This document shows positions 1 to 15,030 of a DNA stretch of 36,008 bases, piece by piece (positions within the stretch are counted from its first letter, which is position 1; every line of letters starts with the position of its first letter). The notes beneath the pieces were generated by a model. The model did no database searches and was not told where the DNA came from. It saw only the letters and a program-made list of their open reading frames with translations. Position numbers and translations under genes: made by a program. This DNA is from Porogramme epimiltina (Eukaryota; Basidiomycota; Agaricomycetes; Polyporales; Polyporaceae). The DNA is taken from contig FTLJ01000009.1 in the NCBI GenBank assembly GCA_900155495.1, positions 1 through 36,008 of the forward strand, written 5' to 3'.

Positions 1-912
<912 letters not shown>

Positions 913-1778
913 TGAGAGGGCAGTAGAGCCCCCAAGGAGTTCTGTGATATGCGTCTGGGCGCGACGACGCGTGTTGTTCCGACGCACAGCAGTTACCGCG
1001 TGTAATGTGGTTGAGAGGATTATTTATACCCAGAGAACGTACACAATGCGGTGGCAAAGTACAAATATGCTGCGGAGTGTCAGCAATAAACGGGGGTACC
1101 CATTAGCATTGGGAATGAACTCTGCCAAAGCGACCACGGCGACCACCCCCTTAGTGATGACGATTGGTGAACCGTGATCGTACGGCCCGAGTGCAGTGCG
1201 CGTCGGGCTCGAAATTGATGCACCACACATGGGCGTGTCCTCAGCCTGGCATTGAACAAGTGCAAAGGACTCTGAGCCGGTCGGGCAGTGTGTTCAAACT
1301 GCCTGGAAACTATGTCAGTGAGGCACACATTAAAGCGATGAAGTCCTTACCTGTGGGTGTCACATGGAGCTTCCTTATCATGGATAAACCGGATCTTCGT
1401 CCTCAAGTCTAGGAACAGAGATTGAGATGCCGTGTAGATGTGGTTGCTTGGAGCGGTGATGACAGCGGCGCGTCTCCGAGGGATTCCTATTACATGAGCG
1501 CAAACAGAAAAGCGCCGACGCAAACTTTCAGCTCGAGGTGAAGGGTCTATGACACCGAGTTTTCGTGTACAGATGATCTTGGAACTTTCGAGATCCAGGG
1601 CAAAAAATCGCGAGCACGTACCCGCCCTCGCTGCTTGACCGGGAGACTTCAAATGCCGTTCAGAGCGTACATACCAACACCTATACATTTGTGTTACACT
1701 TCTACTTCGTGCCCTCGCCTAAGCGACATTCGCTGGGAGCCTTCCATATCTTTTACGCGGTGTCTTCATGCCGAACGC
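913..1778 (-). repeat. Spacer block between ADE13 3' end and HET 5' end (copy 1)
   Basis: This stretch recurs at 17,660-18,587, 25,744-26,688 and 34,265-35,955. It runs from just after the ADE13 stop codon to the HET gene leader. It carries conserved landmarks (GATTTTTTGCCCTGGATC, ATCTACACGGCATCTCAATC, TTTATCCATGATAAGG) and the HET promoter. A frame containing RRAAVITAPSNHIYTASQ and FLDLRTKIRFIHDK is open here and in the 17.9 kb copy but broken in the 26.0 kb copy, so I do not call it a gene. Confidence 0.75.
1021..1167 (-). promoter_or_regulatory. HET-type core promoter copy (CCAAT + TATA) ahead of remnant P1
   Basis: On the minus strand a TATAAATA box lies at 1028-1021 and a CCAAT pentamer at 1167-1163. 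The same two boxes, at nearly the same spacing, precede HET gene A and the truncated copy at the right window edge. This promoter now drives only a deleted remnant. Confidence 0.6.
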
Positions 1779-3656
1779 CTACACGCTCAGCTCTGCCTTT
1801 CCCGCCTTTCCAAGCGCCGTCTGAAGCTCCGCGTCCGCGAGCGCGGGGCGCACCCAGTCCGCAAGGAACTTGTCGACCTGCTCCGGTGCGCGCCCGACGA
1901 ACGTCTTCGGGTCGAGGAGCGCGTCGAGCTGGCCCTTGATCGGGTCGAAGTAGGGGTCCGCGCGTACGCGCTCGATGAGGTCGTTGTAGAGCCCGAGCTG
2001 CTTCACCTGGTGCGCGGCCTCGTGCGAAAGGACCTGTAGCGCCAATCAGCCAAATATCGCCAAAAGGGAGCAAGGGAGAAGAAGGAACCACATACCCGGA
2101 TCTTTTCGTGCGCCTCCTGGCAGTCCTCACCGGACTTGACCAACGCCATGATGATGTTCTCCGTCGCCATGAACGGCAGCTCCTGTGCGATCCGGCGCGC
2201 AATCACCTGCGGGTACACTACGAGGCCCTCGCTCACGTTCTGCAGCGTCGTCAGCACGATGTCCGCCGTCAGGAACGCCTCACGGAGCGTGATGCGGCGG
2301 TTCGCGCTGTCGTCCAGCGTCCGCTCGAACCACTGCACGCTCGCCGTCCCGAGCGCACTCTGGTGGAGGACCATGAGGTGCCGCGCGAGCGAGCACACGT
2401 GCTCGGACCGCATCGGGTTGCGCTTGTACGCCATCGCAGACGAGCCGATCTGCGTGGACTCGAATGGCTCCTCGACCTCCTTCAGGTTCGCGAGGAGGCG
2501 GAGGTCCGTCGCGAGCTTGTGGGTGGTCGCGCTGAAGGAGGCGAGCGGCGCGAGGACGTCGATGTCAATCTTGCGCGAGTACGTTTGGGATGTGACGGGA
2601 TAGGCGTAGGTGAATCCGAAGAGCTCCGTTACTCGCTGGTCGAGCTCCTCCACCTACACATGCTCGGATGAGGGGATGCGCAGGGGGGATGCTGAACAGG
2701 GGCTCATTTTGTCATGGTCACCGTCGAAGAGGGCTAAGAAACTCGCCTGGGTGCCCGTGATTCCCTAACCGCCCCGGAAGCCAATGTCGTCGCACGCGCG
2801 TTTGATGTTGCGAAGTTCCCACAGGAGCTCTTATGCGGGGGTTCATACACCCCCAACGGGCGCACAAGGGTGATACACACCTGGAGCCAGAGAGCAGCAC
2901 GCTTGCCGACCGTCGTGAGTTGCGCAGGCTGGAGGTGGGTGAAGCCTAGAGTAGGCAAGCCGCAAATGCGGAGAGGCGATCGATCACGGCGAGCTCTTGA
3001 AGGAGGGTGAGTGCCTCGCGAATGAGCGTTGCTGCATGAGCGTCAGTGTTGTGGTACATGGGAGGGGATGATGGGATTGACGCACACAGTCACGTAGCAG
3101 TGGCAAGTACGACGTTACGCCAAGGCTTGCGATAATAGGCATGGGCGGGGCGCGCGCAATGAATGTATACGATCACGGACTGGGTAATCCCGGCAGCAGC
3201 AGGGACGACCTGGCCGAATGTGTGGACGTGGGCCATGACGTCGTACCGACGTAGCACGCTTCTTCTCCTCCGCAGCCGCGATTTCGAATTGGTGTGCATC
3301 AAGGTGCTATGACGCACGGAATACATTAGCAGTTGCGGCGTTTCAGAAAAGCGTGTCTGACGCGCCATGTTCGCCTTCATCTGCTCGACGGCCTCATCCG
3401 AGAAGGGCAGCCCCAACTCCTTCTCCGCAATCGCAAGGTTCAGCCACAGCTTCCTCCAGGTGTGGAAGCGGTTCTGTGCTGCTGCGAGGGGTGGGCAGGA
3501 CGACTAGACGGGGGACGCACAGCCGAAGAGAAGAGGTGGGCCATTTCCTTGCTTGCATAGCGGCTCGAGCGACACCAGGCTCGCAAGATTGCCAAACGGG
3601 CCAGAGGGGGCAGGTGGAACCTTGAGAGGTGTCTGGTACGTGTCCGTAGCCTCCAT
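1779..3656 (-). pseudogene. ADE13: Adenylosuccinate lyase pseudogene, full-length span (ADE13 copy 1)
   Basis: Adenylosuccinate lyase (fumarase/aspartase superfamily) acts twice in purine synthesis, cleaving SAICAR and adenylosuccinate. The minus strand shows the family pieces in order: [11 protein letters not shown] (start at 3656), the N-terminal WRKLW..AEKELG region, [51 protein letters not shown], the superfamily signature [43 protein letters not shown] and a C-terminal exon ending AELSV-stop at 1779. Introns are short and several still have GT..AG ends. Lesions: a 2-base deletion in exon 1 relative to the 12.27 kb copy, an in-frame TAG at 2767-2765 in the [10 protein letters not shown] segment, and a donor changed from AAGGTGAGC to AAAATGAGC near 2,710. 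The central and last exons are well preserved, so decay is fairly recent. A truncated product is possible, a functional enzyme unlikely. Confidence 0.85.
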
Positions 3657-5414
3657 GGTTGGTGGTGAGATGAGGGTGAGTGAAAAAGAGTCAGAGCTGG
3701 AAACGAAGATCTGGAGAATCGCAGATCCGCCCGTCATGCATTCATGCATCGGCTATAGGCGCCCACTGGCACCCCCCGTGCGGGCCGTGCTGGCACGCCA
3801 GGAACTGCGCCTTGTCCGTGCCCAAGTGCGGGTATGTGAGTCCAGGATCTGGATAGCCTTTGGAGAGGCTCGCCCTTCGGAGATCCTCCCCTGATATTCC
3901 TCAGTTCTTGTGTACGATCGCCCACCCCAAGCACCTAAAGCTCCGCCCTCGCGCAGCACACTGGCAGGAAGGTCCGCGTATCTCCGCTCATGCATGATCA
4001 AGAGCCCGAGTTGCTCCAGAGACTCTGAGGAGAGCAAGAGGAGGAGCGGTCTTCTCTGTGGCCAGCTCACCGCCCACCCAAGCTTACTTTGACTCACCCG
4101 CCCGCCGCCCCACTCAATCCCAGATGATTAGTCCCCGATGTCCACACGGTCCCTTCCGAGCGAAGCATCGCTGTGGCATGGGCCGCAGCCATGTACGTTT
4201 GCGCCGCCCCGCCCACCCTCGATTCGACCCCCGAGGGGGGCCCGGAACGTACACAAACGCCCTCCTGTCGAGCCACTATCTTCTGGCGCGAGCCCGTATC
4301 TGGGATTACGGGTGTCATGCGGCGGTAGACGTCCCTCCTCGAGTGCTGGGAAGTATGCAAGGTGCTGTAGGCTTCGCCACGAAGGAACTCTCTTGGGAGC
4401 GCCGCATAGGTGAGTCTCCCAAGCGCATGACGTGCCCCTGTCCAACCTAATCCGCCACACAGCGTTGCCACGCCACTAGCCGGGAACACCGCGCGGGGTA
4501 GACAAACCTGGAAGCAGACGGCCCTATTGCCGCATGAACCTACACCGACAGGATTGACAGAACCGTCGAAACACAAGCGCAACGCCGCGGGTCACGTTAC
4601 CCACCACCCCCGCTCCTCCGCCGCGCACATTCAAACTTCAAAGGCCTCTTGGGCGGCCTCATCGCCCAGGCCCGGAGCCGCGAACTGGGACGACCTGGCC
4701 TCCGAGAGATACCCGCGCCCAACGATCGCCCCGACGATCCCTCCGTCGCCGCCCGCGCGGCATACAGCATTAGGGAAACCGGCGCCGCGCGCTTCGCCCG
4801 TCCCCTTGCCCGGCTTGAGGACGATCGCCCATTCCGCACCGCCGCGCACGACAAGCAATTCCTCTGGGGCCGCGACGTCTATTGCAAGGCTGTGACGCCG
4901 CGAGCCTCCAAACGCGCGCGTTCAATGCGCGCGGAGCCCCTCCCGGGACCGAGTGAAGGCCTGCCGCGGCGGGGTCGAGCCCGACGGGCGCGGCGGCGCG
5001 CACGAACGCGTCTGAGGATTTTAGTCTGGCCTTACGAGCGCAAGGAAGACGCCCTGCGGGAGAATCTGTCACACCAACCAGTCGCGCGGCCTGCGCGGCT
5101 GCGAAGACGCACGCACCTTGTCTCGTAGCGTAGAACTTGCCGCGCTTGAAGAAAAGCGTGTTGGGGGATACACGCCGGCGTCCACGGCGCGACGGATAGT
5201 GCTCACCGACACCAAGTGTGCGTGATTCTTCGACTCGCGCGCGTGTCCAGTCGCTTCACCCACCCAGGCCCGCTGCACAGGACCCCGATGCCTAGGTTCC
5301 CCTATGAATGTAGAGACAAATAGATATACACAACTACTTCGCAAAGAGAAACAAGAACTAGGACGCGTGTTCGACGAACGGAATGTATGAGGTACGTATG
5401 AAGCAACGTTGGGA
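3657..5414 (-). repeat. Intergenic block between HET 3' end and ADE13 5' end (copy 1)
   Basis: This block recurs in the same relative place at 10,459-12,269 and 29,926-32,363, and in part at 21,804-22,095. It is GC-rich and contains conserved stretches such as GACAGATTCTCCCGCAGGG, CGCTTGGGAG and GATCATCTGGAATTGAGTGGGG. It presumably holds the HET 3' end and the ADE13 promoter and leader. I see no recognisable protein family here. One minus-strand frame at 4858-4631 is shared with the other two copies and is listed separately. Confidence 0.7.
4631..4858 (-). other. Conserved open frame in the intergenic block, unidentified (copy 1)
   Basis: The minus strand reads RGGAEWAIVLKPGKG, GAGFPNAVCRAGGDGG, IVGAIVGRGYLSEARSSQ and LGDEAAQEAFEV. 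Closely related frames occur at 11,013-11,348 and 31,004-31,255. I do not recognise the family. The region is GC-rich, so long open frames by chance are expected on both strands. Shared amino-acid blocks among three copies may only reflect recent duplication. Confidence 0.3.
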
Positions 5415-7112
5415 TCAGGTAATACACCATTTCTGACCTTCCAAGGGTGTACAACTGATAGTACCCATCCCAGTGTCCAAGCAATCACCGAAGCTGGGCG
5501 AATCCGAGGGGGCGAAAACTCTGCGGCCAATAATCGTCCCAACAGTCTCCTCGGCAGCAACTTCGGACTCGTCGGCGGCTGAGGTGTTTTCGATGCGTAT
5601 GATAATAGCGTTGGGTCTGTCCGTGCTTCTGCTTCCATTCACGACAACTGCTAATCCGTGTGTGCTAGAGCTCGGGGCAGGAGGCTCAACGTCTCGAGGC
5701 GCTCGTGACGGGGTGTCCAAAGCCGACAATTGTGGATCTGAGATTTGTTGGATTTCGGGTAATAGAAGAGCCCCTAACAAGGACGATGACCACTGTCCGT
5801 CCGCTCCAACAGAGGATTTGACAGGTTGATGGGGTCCACGGCCCATACTATTTGCATGAAGGATAAAACCGGCGTGGCGGATGTGCAATCCCCGCTCGTC
5901 GCAACCCACGCCAATGCTCCAGAAGTCGTACCGGTTGCCAAGTGTTGTGAAATAAATCGGGGCCCAGCGGAAGGGCGCAATAGTCACCTTCTTGACGGAA
6001 GGATCACTAGTTGCCCATAGGACCTCCTCGGGTATTGTACGAAGCTGTCGATATAAGGCCGCGAAGCGATGATTTGTATCATTTTCATCGAGGATACATT
6101 TAAGGTCCATGTCGAAGATAGAAGCGGCACAGATGGGGATGTCCTCGGCCTTACTAAGTTGAACGTCTATTGAAGTAATCGAGCAGTGTTATACCTAGGC
6201 CAGATTCTGTGTTCTCTGACATTAAGTATGGCAATGGAAGTGACTCGTCCCAACGGGTTAAAATACTCACGGAGAAATGTGCGGTGATCGTGGTTACCAG
6301 GATCTCTGGCCCCGGGAATAGTGACATAATGGAGCTCCTGTTGTAGTACACATATTCCCAAGGAGAGAAGGGCCCATCTTGCATCTGAAAATAGAGACGA
6401 TGTCTCACAGGGATCTGAGTGGTAGTATCTGGCCTTATCTCGATGCCATGGTGATCCAGTGAGCTGCCATTGTCCTTTGATACTGTGTTGATAGGTTTTA
6501 ATGTGAATGTCATCTCCTGTAGGGTCCACAGGCGCTTCATCCATCCACTACAGAATACGCGTATTCCCAGTTCCACGAACGACGATGTTGAGGCGTGAAT
6601 CATCAACAGTTCCTTGTCAAGGACCAAGACGGTAGTTGTCCCATGGAATGTTTTCGCCATAAAACGTATAGCCTTCTTACGAGATTCCGTGAATTGCGGA
6701 TCCACGGGTATGCACAACGTGTCCATCCAGACAACGCACGAGGATTTAGCCGTCTGCTGAATACCATCATAATAGGTACCTTGCAGGCGAGAAACGTAGT
6801 CGCAGATACGACGGAGTTGACACCGGGGTAACGCGTTGCTTGTCGGGTTTCCTAGCCCATCTGCCCCTGATAGCTATAAGCATATGGCATTATCGTGGGC
6901 ACAAGAGAGATCACTCACAGACATGAGATATTGCGGTGTATGGATGCTCAAAGCCACCGCTCACAACCTCCAGCTTGAGGTCCAGATCTTCACGGCCCAT
7001 AACAATGCTAACTACAGGTATCTCGCCCCGACCCAGTATCTCGGTGAGATCTTATGCGTTGACTTCAACAGGCGAGCATCCTAATGTTGAACAGTCGTCT
7101 GTATGTGCAGCG
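5415..7112 (-). pseudogene. HET-domain gene, 5'-truncated and frameshifted (P2)
   Basis: The minus strand matches the second half of HET genes A and B: the end of exon 3, intron 3, the HET-domain strand WMDTLCIPVDPQF, AKTFHGTTTVLVLDKELL, SGWMKRLWTLQEM, then [42 protein letters not shown] and the C-terminus GQKWCIT-stop at 5417-5415. It starts at about 7,112, abutting polyubiquitin. A 1-base insertion near 6,155 (CGTTCAACTTAG against CGTTCAACCAG in gene A) puts a stop after FNRRST and shifts the frame, although the remaining 231 codons are open. It lacks a promoter, exons 1-2 and most of exon 3. It is more diverged from A and B than they are from each other. Confidence 0.85.
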
Positions 7113-9900
<2,788 letters not shown>

Positions 9901-9935
9901 TAATCGACTAAGAAGGTACATGAAGTGCGAAGAAA

Positions 9936-10080
9936 TCATGTCTGCTCGATAGCCTCTGGCCCTGCTCCAGCTCCGTGTTTCCTACGTCGTTTCCGCTTGT
10001 GTGTAGAGGCTGCTCCTTCGACTTGAGACACAGGAGCATCCGCGCTATCATCGTCCCGCTCTCGTTTCTCGCCAACTGTC
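9936..10080 (-). other. Unidentified basic C-terminal fragment at the arm junction
   Basis: The minus strand from about 10,080 reads GEKRERDDDSADAPVSQ, then THKRKRRRKHGAG and PEAIEQT-stop at 9,936. The Lys/Arg run looks like a nuclear-localisation type stretch. It matches nothing in the HET cassette and sits between the head-to-head arms. Upstream of it the same frame enters antisense HET sequence, so the coding part, if real, is a short fragment. I cannot name a source gene. Confidence 0.3.
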
Positions 10081-10083
10081 GCT

Positions 10084-10458
10084 TTGTTAGGAGTTATTCT
10101 ATTACACGAAAAACAACAAATTCCGGATTCACAATTGTCGGACTTGGACGCCACGCCACCAGTCTGTCGAGATGTTGAGCCTCCTACCACGAGCTCTAGC
10201 ACACACGGATTAGCGGTCATCGTCGATGACAATGAATATAGACGTATAGAAGGCCCCAACGCTATTATCATACGCATCGAAAACACTTCAGCCGTCGACG
10301 AATCCATGGCCATCCATGAGGAGATCGTTGGGACAATTATTGGCTACAGATTTTTCTTCCCCCCGGATCCGCCTAGGGTATGTGATTGCTGTAGTGCTAA
10401 GATGGATACCGTCTTCTGCACGCCCTTGGGAAAAGATCAGAAATGGTGTATTACCTGA
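10084..10458 (+). pseudogene. HET-domain gene 3' fragment (P4)
   Basis: This is an open frame of 124 codons that matches only the C-terminus of HET genes A and B: IPDSQLSDLDATPP, STHGLAVIVDD, GPNAIIIRIENTSAVDES, EEIVGTIIGYRFF, and SAKMDTVFCTPLGKDQK before the stop at 10,458. The HET domain and everything upstream are absent. It is the first plus-strand piece of the array and is followed by a normal intergenic block, so the cassette was cut at its left end by the arm junction. Confidence 0.85.
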
Positions 10459-12269
10459 CTCCAACGCGCTTCATACGTACCTCATACACAATTCCGTTCG
10501 GTGAACACGCGTCTCAGCTCTTGTTGTACTTTGTGAAATAGTAGTGTTTATTTATATTTCGCCACATTTGTAGGGGACACTAGGCATTGAGGTCCTGTGA
10601 GGCGTGCGCGACTCGAGGAAGTGCGCACACTTATGGTGAGTGCTGGGGCCCGTCACGCCGTGGAAGCCAGCACGCGCCCCCCAACACGCTCTCCTCTAAG
10701 TGCGGAAAGTCCTACACTACTACCTTCAGATGCATCGTACAGGCCTCTCGGCCCCCGAGAGTACGCCGCGGCGAGACAAGGTGTGTCTTCGGGGCCGCGC
10801 AGGTCTCGCGACTGGTTGGTGTGACAGATTCTCCCGCAGGGCGTCTTACGTGCGCTCGCGCGGCACCCGTGGGGCCAGTCGAATGTCTTCACACGCATTC
10901 ATGCGCGCCGCCGCGCGCGTCGGGCCTACCAGCTACGGTGCTACGGGAGGCTGCGAGCTACCTGAGCCAACTTTGAACAACCCCACCGCCACGTGGCTAC
11001 AAGAGGAGCTCCGTGCGCAATGAAAGCGCGCGCCGGGGGGTTCACCGTCGCAATGTTGCAATATGTCTCACGGCGCCAGAGGAATTGCTTGCCGCGCGCG
11101 GCGGCGCGAAATGGGCGACCGCCCTGGAGCCGCGCAAGGGGCTTGGCGAAGCGCGCGGCGTTGGTTTTCCTAATGCGGTATGCCGCGGGGACGGCCACAG
11201 AGGGATCGTCGGGGCGATCGTTGGGCGCGGGTATCTCTCGGAGGCTAGGTCGTCCCAGCTCGCGGCTCCGGGCCCAGTGAGAGATCGGGCGGCCCGAGAG
11301 GCCCTTGAAGTTTGTATGCGCGCGGCGGAGGAGTGGGGTGGTGGGTAACGAGGCCCGCGGCATCGACACGGCCGCGCTCGCGTTCTGTCAGTACTGTCGG
11401 TGTAGTTTCGTGTGGTGCCACACGGACGTTTACTTCCAGGTTCATCGTGCGGGGTACACGACCACGGGCGTCTGTGTGCCCCGCGCGGTGACCCCGGCTA
11501 GTGGGGCAGGCACTGTGTTTGGTGGATTAGGTTGGACAGGGGCGCGCCATACGCTTGGGAGATCCACCTACGCCGCGCTCCCGAGCAAGTCCATTCGTTG
11601 CGAAGCCTAACCCGTCTTCAATCCTTCCCAACACTCGAGGAGGAACGTCTATCGCCGCAAGACACCCGTGGTCCCAAATAAGGGCACGCGCGCAGATAGT
11701 AGCTCGACAGGAGGGTGTTCTGGGCTACTCCTCGGGGTTCTAGTCGAGGGCGGGCGGGGCGGCGCATGAACGTACATGGCTGCGGGCCATGCCACGGCGA
11801 CGCTTCGCTCGGGAGGGACCGTGCAGCCATCCGGGGGGATCGCGCAATATCGATGAGATCCCAGGATAACTGGCGGGCGGGGCGCACAGTGGAGGGATGA
11901 AAGCTGCGGGGTTTGAGAGCTGCTTAGGAGGTGGGAGTGGGGTTTGATACGTTTGGGCCGCCCCGCTCTAGGAGAGAGGGTCCGTGCATGTTCCGTTTAG
12001 CGGGGGCTGATCATCTGGAATTGAGTGGGGCTCGGCGGGCGGGCGAGTGAAAGTAGGCTTGGGTGGGCGGTGCGCTGGCCACAGAGAAGGCCGCTCCGCT
12101 GAGTCCGCTCCTCTTTCTCTCCTCTCCGGGACAACTCGGGCTCTGGAGAGCCGGCGGCCCGGGACCAGCAGTCTCGCGTTGACTCTAGGTAACGTGACCG
12201 AGAATCGGCTAGATTATCCTAACGAGCGGTTCTGACCCTTTTTCACTCACCTTCATCTCACCGGCAACC
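10459..12269 (+). repeat. Intergenic block between HET 3' end and ADE13 5' end (copy 2)
   Basis: This block is colinear with 29,926-32,363 and, in reverse, with 5,414-3,657. Shared landmarks are the GACAGATTCTCCCGCAGGG box near 10,826, the CGCTTGGGAG segment near 11,550 and the GATCATCTGGAATTGAGTGGGG box near 12,010. No protein family is recognisable. A conserved unidentified frame lies at 11,013-11,348. Confidence 0.7.
11013..11348 (+). other. Conserved open frame in the intergenic block, unidentified (copy 2)
   Basis: The frame contains EELLAARGGAKWATALEP, GVGFPNAVCRGDGHRG, IVGAIVGRGYLSEARSSQLA and DRAAREALEVCMRAAEE. It shares these blocks with the copies at 4,858-4,631 (minus) and 31,004-31,255. 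The function is unknown, and it could be non-coding GC-rich repeat sequence. Confidence 0.3.
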
Positions 12270-12456
12270 ACGGAGGCGACGTGCACGTACCAGACACCCC
12301 TCTCAAGGTTCCACCTACCCCCCTCTCACCCCCTTCCACCGTGCGAGCCTGATATCGCTCTAGCCGCTATGCAAGCAAGGAAATGGCACGCCTCTTCTCT
12401 TCGGCCGTGCGTCCTCCGTCTAGTCGTCCTACCCACCCCTCACAGCAGCACAGAAC
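12270..12456 (+). pseudogene. ADE13: Adenylosuccinate lyase, exons 1-2 of a split copy (ADE13 copy 2, 5' part)
   Basis: Exon 1 (12,270-12,307) reads EATCTYQTPLS with ACG in place of the ATG. A GTTCCACC..CTCTAG intron (12,308-12,363) follows. Exon 2 (12,364-12,406) reads RYASKEMARLFSSA, and a second intron (12,407-12,453) ends CACAG. Phases are correct across both introns (38 + 43 bases). The next exon begins AAC and is then cut by foreign sequence at 12,457. The gene resumes at 16,007 with AAC CGG TTC CAC, so this piece and the one at 16,007-17,659 are one ADE13 copy split by an insert. The lost start codon is a separate lesion. Confidence 0.75.
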
Positions 12457-12469
12457 TTGAGTAGAGTGG

Positions 12470-12759
12470 GCCGTTTCCGGCGGGGACGATTGACTCGGCT
12501 GCTTCGGGATCTTGGAAAGCGCATCGTGGCCGGCAAGGGAGAGGATGTGTGGGACATGGTCGCGATTGTGCTTCTCTGCGAGGGACGAACACTCCAGCGT
12601 TGAGAGGAGCTGGGTCTCGAACATGGTGATGTCGAATCGGTCCCAGGCCGTAAGATGACTGAGCATAAACTTGGTGAGAGAAGTAGTACTGTAGAGGTCA
12701 CCATAGCGCAAATACGCATTTGAATCACAACGTGCTTGGCCATCGCATGACCCAGCCAT
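12470..12759 (-). other. Unidentified gene fragment in the insert
   Basis: The minus strand from 12,759 reads SNAYLRYGDLYSTTSLTKF, MLSHLTAWDRFDITMFETQ, LLSTLECSSLAEKHNRDH and VPHILSLAGHDALSKIP. The composition looks protein-like and helical, but I do not recognise a family. It ends where ADE13 sequence begins near 12,457-12,470, so the original C-terminus is lost. Confidence 0.35.
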
Positions 12760-13025
12760 CTTTCCAGCCTACCTTACTGTAATGAGCAGTGCTAACCCTT
12801 CCAATGCACGTCCTCGGCAGCCAGCCACACCTCTAGACCACACGAGTCGTCCAATGGGGAATATCTAGAGAAAAGATCGGCATCTGCAGACAGGGAAAGG
12901 AATCAAACTTACCTGGCAAGCGATTAGTCACCCAATATCCACGCACACGCATCCCCAAGCACACCGCCCGTGCTCTCCGCTGATGTCTGCGCTGCATTAT
13001 CCCTCAGCGAGATCTTCAACCTCCG

Positions 13026-13850
13026 CTACGTCATACCCCAAACTTCTGCCGTAGCGCGCTGAACCTCCGGGTGCTTGTTCGCCACGGTGATCGCGACCGT
13101 GGCTGTCGTTGTCTTCGTGGGTTCGGCGAAGCTGCGCGCGGGCTCGTGCACGGAGCAGGCATCGGTGTGATATGTGACTTGGAGGGCGGTGTCGACGCCG
13201 AGCACGCAGTCGAAGCTCTCGTTTGCCAAGATCAGCTATATGACGTGCTTGTCAGCCAATGGGTTCCATAGAGGAAGACGATGGCGAACTCACCTCGAGC
13301 GACGTCTTTGTGACGAACCCGCCGTCCATGAACACGCTCACCAGCCCCGCCAGCAACTCGTACTCGCTTGTGTTCTTCACGCTCGCCTCGATGAGCACCG
13401 CACGTGGCGCGCACACGCACTTGAGATCCGCCTTGAACTCGAGCGTGGCGATCGCGATGCGGTGCGCCAGCCCGTCGCTCGCGAGTGTAACGTCGCCCTC
13501 GACGCGGTACGCGAGTGCGAGCGGGCTCCAGTCGAGCGCCCCAGCATCGATTCGGACCTGGGGCGGCGCCGGCAGGAGGTTCGCCGCCGGTCGGTCCTCG
13601 CGGTCAACACTGAACGACATGGGCGGATCCCATGCTACCGACATCGGGGACGCTGAGGGAGTCAAATAGGGTACTTCAACTGGTGTGCGCGAATAGGAGG
13701 TGGGGCCAATGGGGGGTATAATGACAATTGGTTCTGCGTGCCTCCTGCGGGATTTGATGCCCGTGCCAATCTCGAGTGTCTGAGAGTTCGCGTTGCTCAG
13801 AGTAGTAAGGGACACGTTGTTCCAGTCCTCGCCCATAGTTTGCGTGATAT
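13026..13850 (-). pseudogene. DUF4139 / mucoidy-inhibitor-A-like protein fragment
   Basis: The minus strand reads ITQTMGEDWNNVSLT near 13,846, then ASPMSVAWDPPMSFSV, GLAHRIAIATLEFKADLKC, PRAVLIEASVKNTSEYELL and AGLVSVFMDGGFVTKTSLE. A short intron interrupts it around 13,240-13,300. It continues with ESFDCVLGVDTALQVTYH, AEPTKTTTATVAITVANKH and a stop at 13,026. In the fungal family known as mucoidy inhibitor-like (DUF4139, related to F37C4.5) I recognise the DWNNVSLTLS, GxSVFLDGxFV, ESFxCxLGVDPALRVTYH and TKTTTATxxITVxNKH stations. The N-terminal half of the family is missing, and its 5' side is fused directly to a secreted-protein fragment. The biochemical role of the family in fungi is not established. 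Confidence 0.6.
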
Positions 13851-14600
13851 TTGGCCGGGTTCGAGCCGTCGTCCTTGCACTACTTGAAGCAGAAGCCGTT
13901 GTCGGCGGTCGCGGATGAACCTAGCGGGGGTGACTATGAGCGGGGCCGTTTCTAGGTGTATGTGAAAACACTCACTCGGTCCAATGGAGCACTTGGAACA
14001 GGCCGCCGTCTGGCGAGAACGTGGTCGAGTACAAAAGAACACCAATCGGGTTACTGCGCTGCGGTCCACCAGCCCTCAGTCAGCACCGCGCGTCTCCGCC
14101 CCGCATGCACACACTACGCGGGAACGCGCCACTCATGCCGTCCTGCCCACCCGAGTCGAGCTCACCGCCATAGTCGCCCGCCTGGATGTTGATCATCGTC
14201 AGGTCGATGAGGCCGGTCATCATGTACGCCTCGCCGTCGAAGAGGAGCTGCATGCCCGTGATCGCGCCCTCGGGCATGATGCGTGTCCCGTGCGCCGGCT
14301 TCATGCAGTACGCGATGACGTCACCGTCCGCGTCCCCGATATTGCTCATCGTCGCGGGCTCCACGGGGAGAAGTCTGCAAACGAAGGCGCAAGCACGGGC
14401 GCACGTTAGCTCAGCTGTAAGGTTCCGATGTGAGAGAGAAGAGAAGAGAGAGGCGGCGCGCGCAGACGCACCCATGATCGAGTTCTGGGCCATCGTTCAG
14501 CAGAGCGAGCTGGGCCCCTCGGTCGTGTTGTTGCAGAGGTTGTACCCGGACTGGTACCCGCGTGTGTAGACGTCGTGCCCGTTGAACCCGAACACCTGGT
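13851..14600 (-). pseudogene. Fragment of a fungal secreted protein of unknown function
   Basis: The minus strand carries stations I associate with a widespread Agaricomycete secreted-protein family: GHDVYTRGYQSGYNLCNNTT, then LLPVEPATMSNIGDADGDVI, AYCMKPAHGTRIMPEGAIT, GLIDLTMINIQAGDYGGELD, FQVLHWTE, and a NGFCFK-stop-CKDDGSNPAKY piece that contains an in-frame TAG. Several frame changes are needed to read across them, so it is degenerate. At about 13,850 the CKDDGSNPA segment runs straight into the DUF4139 fragment. Family recognition is from memory of conserved motifs and has moderate certainty. No enzymatic role is known to me. Confidence 0.45.
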
Positions 14601-14980
14601 ACGGCGTGTCGGATGGGCCACGGGAACTTCGCGTCGATCAGCGGGGTCGGCGCGAGCCCGACCGTCGAGGATTGCGCGCGCGCCCCCAGCGAGGAGAGCG
14701 AGGGTGGTGGAATTAAAGAGCGACGGATGCTTCTCGAGGTCGATCACGACCTTCGAAGGGTTGTGCTTGGTGTACATGAGCGACTCTTGCACGTGAGCCT
14801 TCAGATTTCCGCCGTCCCAGACGCGTGCGGCGGGGCCTGCGTGGGCAGGTTGTTAATGCTTAGCGCGAACCCGTCGCCCAACGCAGCCCTAGTAGCCGAG
14901 GACCGCGTACCCTGCGTAGTGCGGAGCGTGAGCGTGCGTGCAGCGAGTAGAGGAGTGTACGGGCCGGCGAGCAGGAGAGG

Positions 14981-15030
14981 CCGCACTCGCAAGACTTCAG
15001 GAATTCCGCACTCGCAAGACTTCAGGAATT
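14981..15030. repeat. 25-base perfect tandem duplication
   Basis: The unit beginning CCGCACTCGCAAGACTTCAG occurs twice in exact tandem, at 14,981-15,005 and 15,006-15,030, within an unidentified part of the insert. It looks like a local slippage event. Confidence 0.9.

Noticed and set aside
1753..2671. Long open frames on the strand opposite the ADE13 pieces (also near 16.9, 25.0 and 33.4 kb)
   Set aside because: They are antisense shadows of GC-rich ADE13 exons; the sense frames match adenylosuccinate lyase and the antisense ones match nothing.
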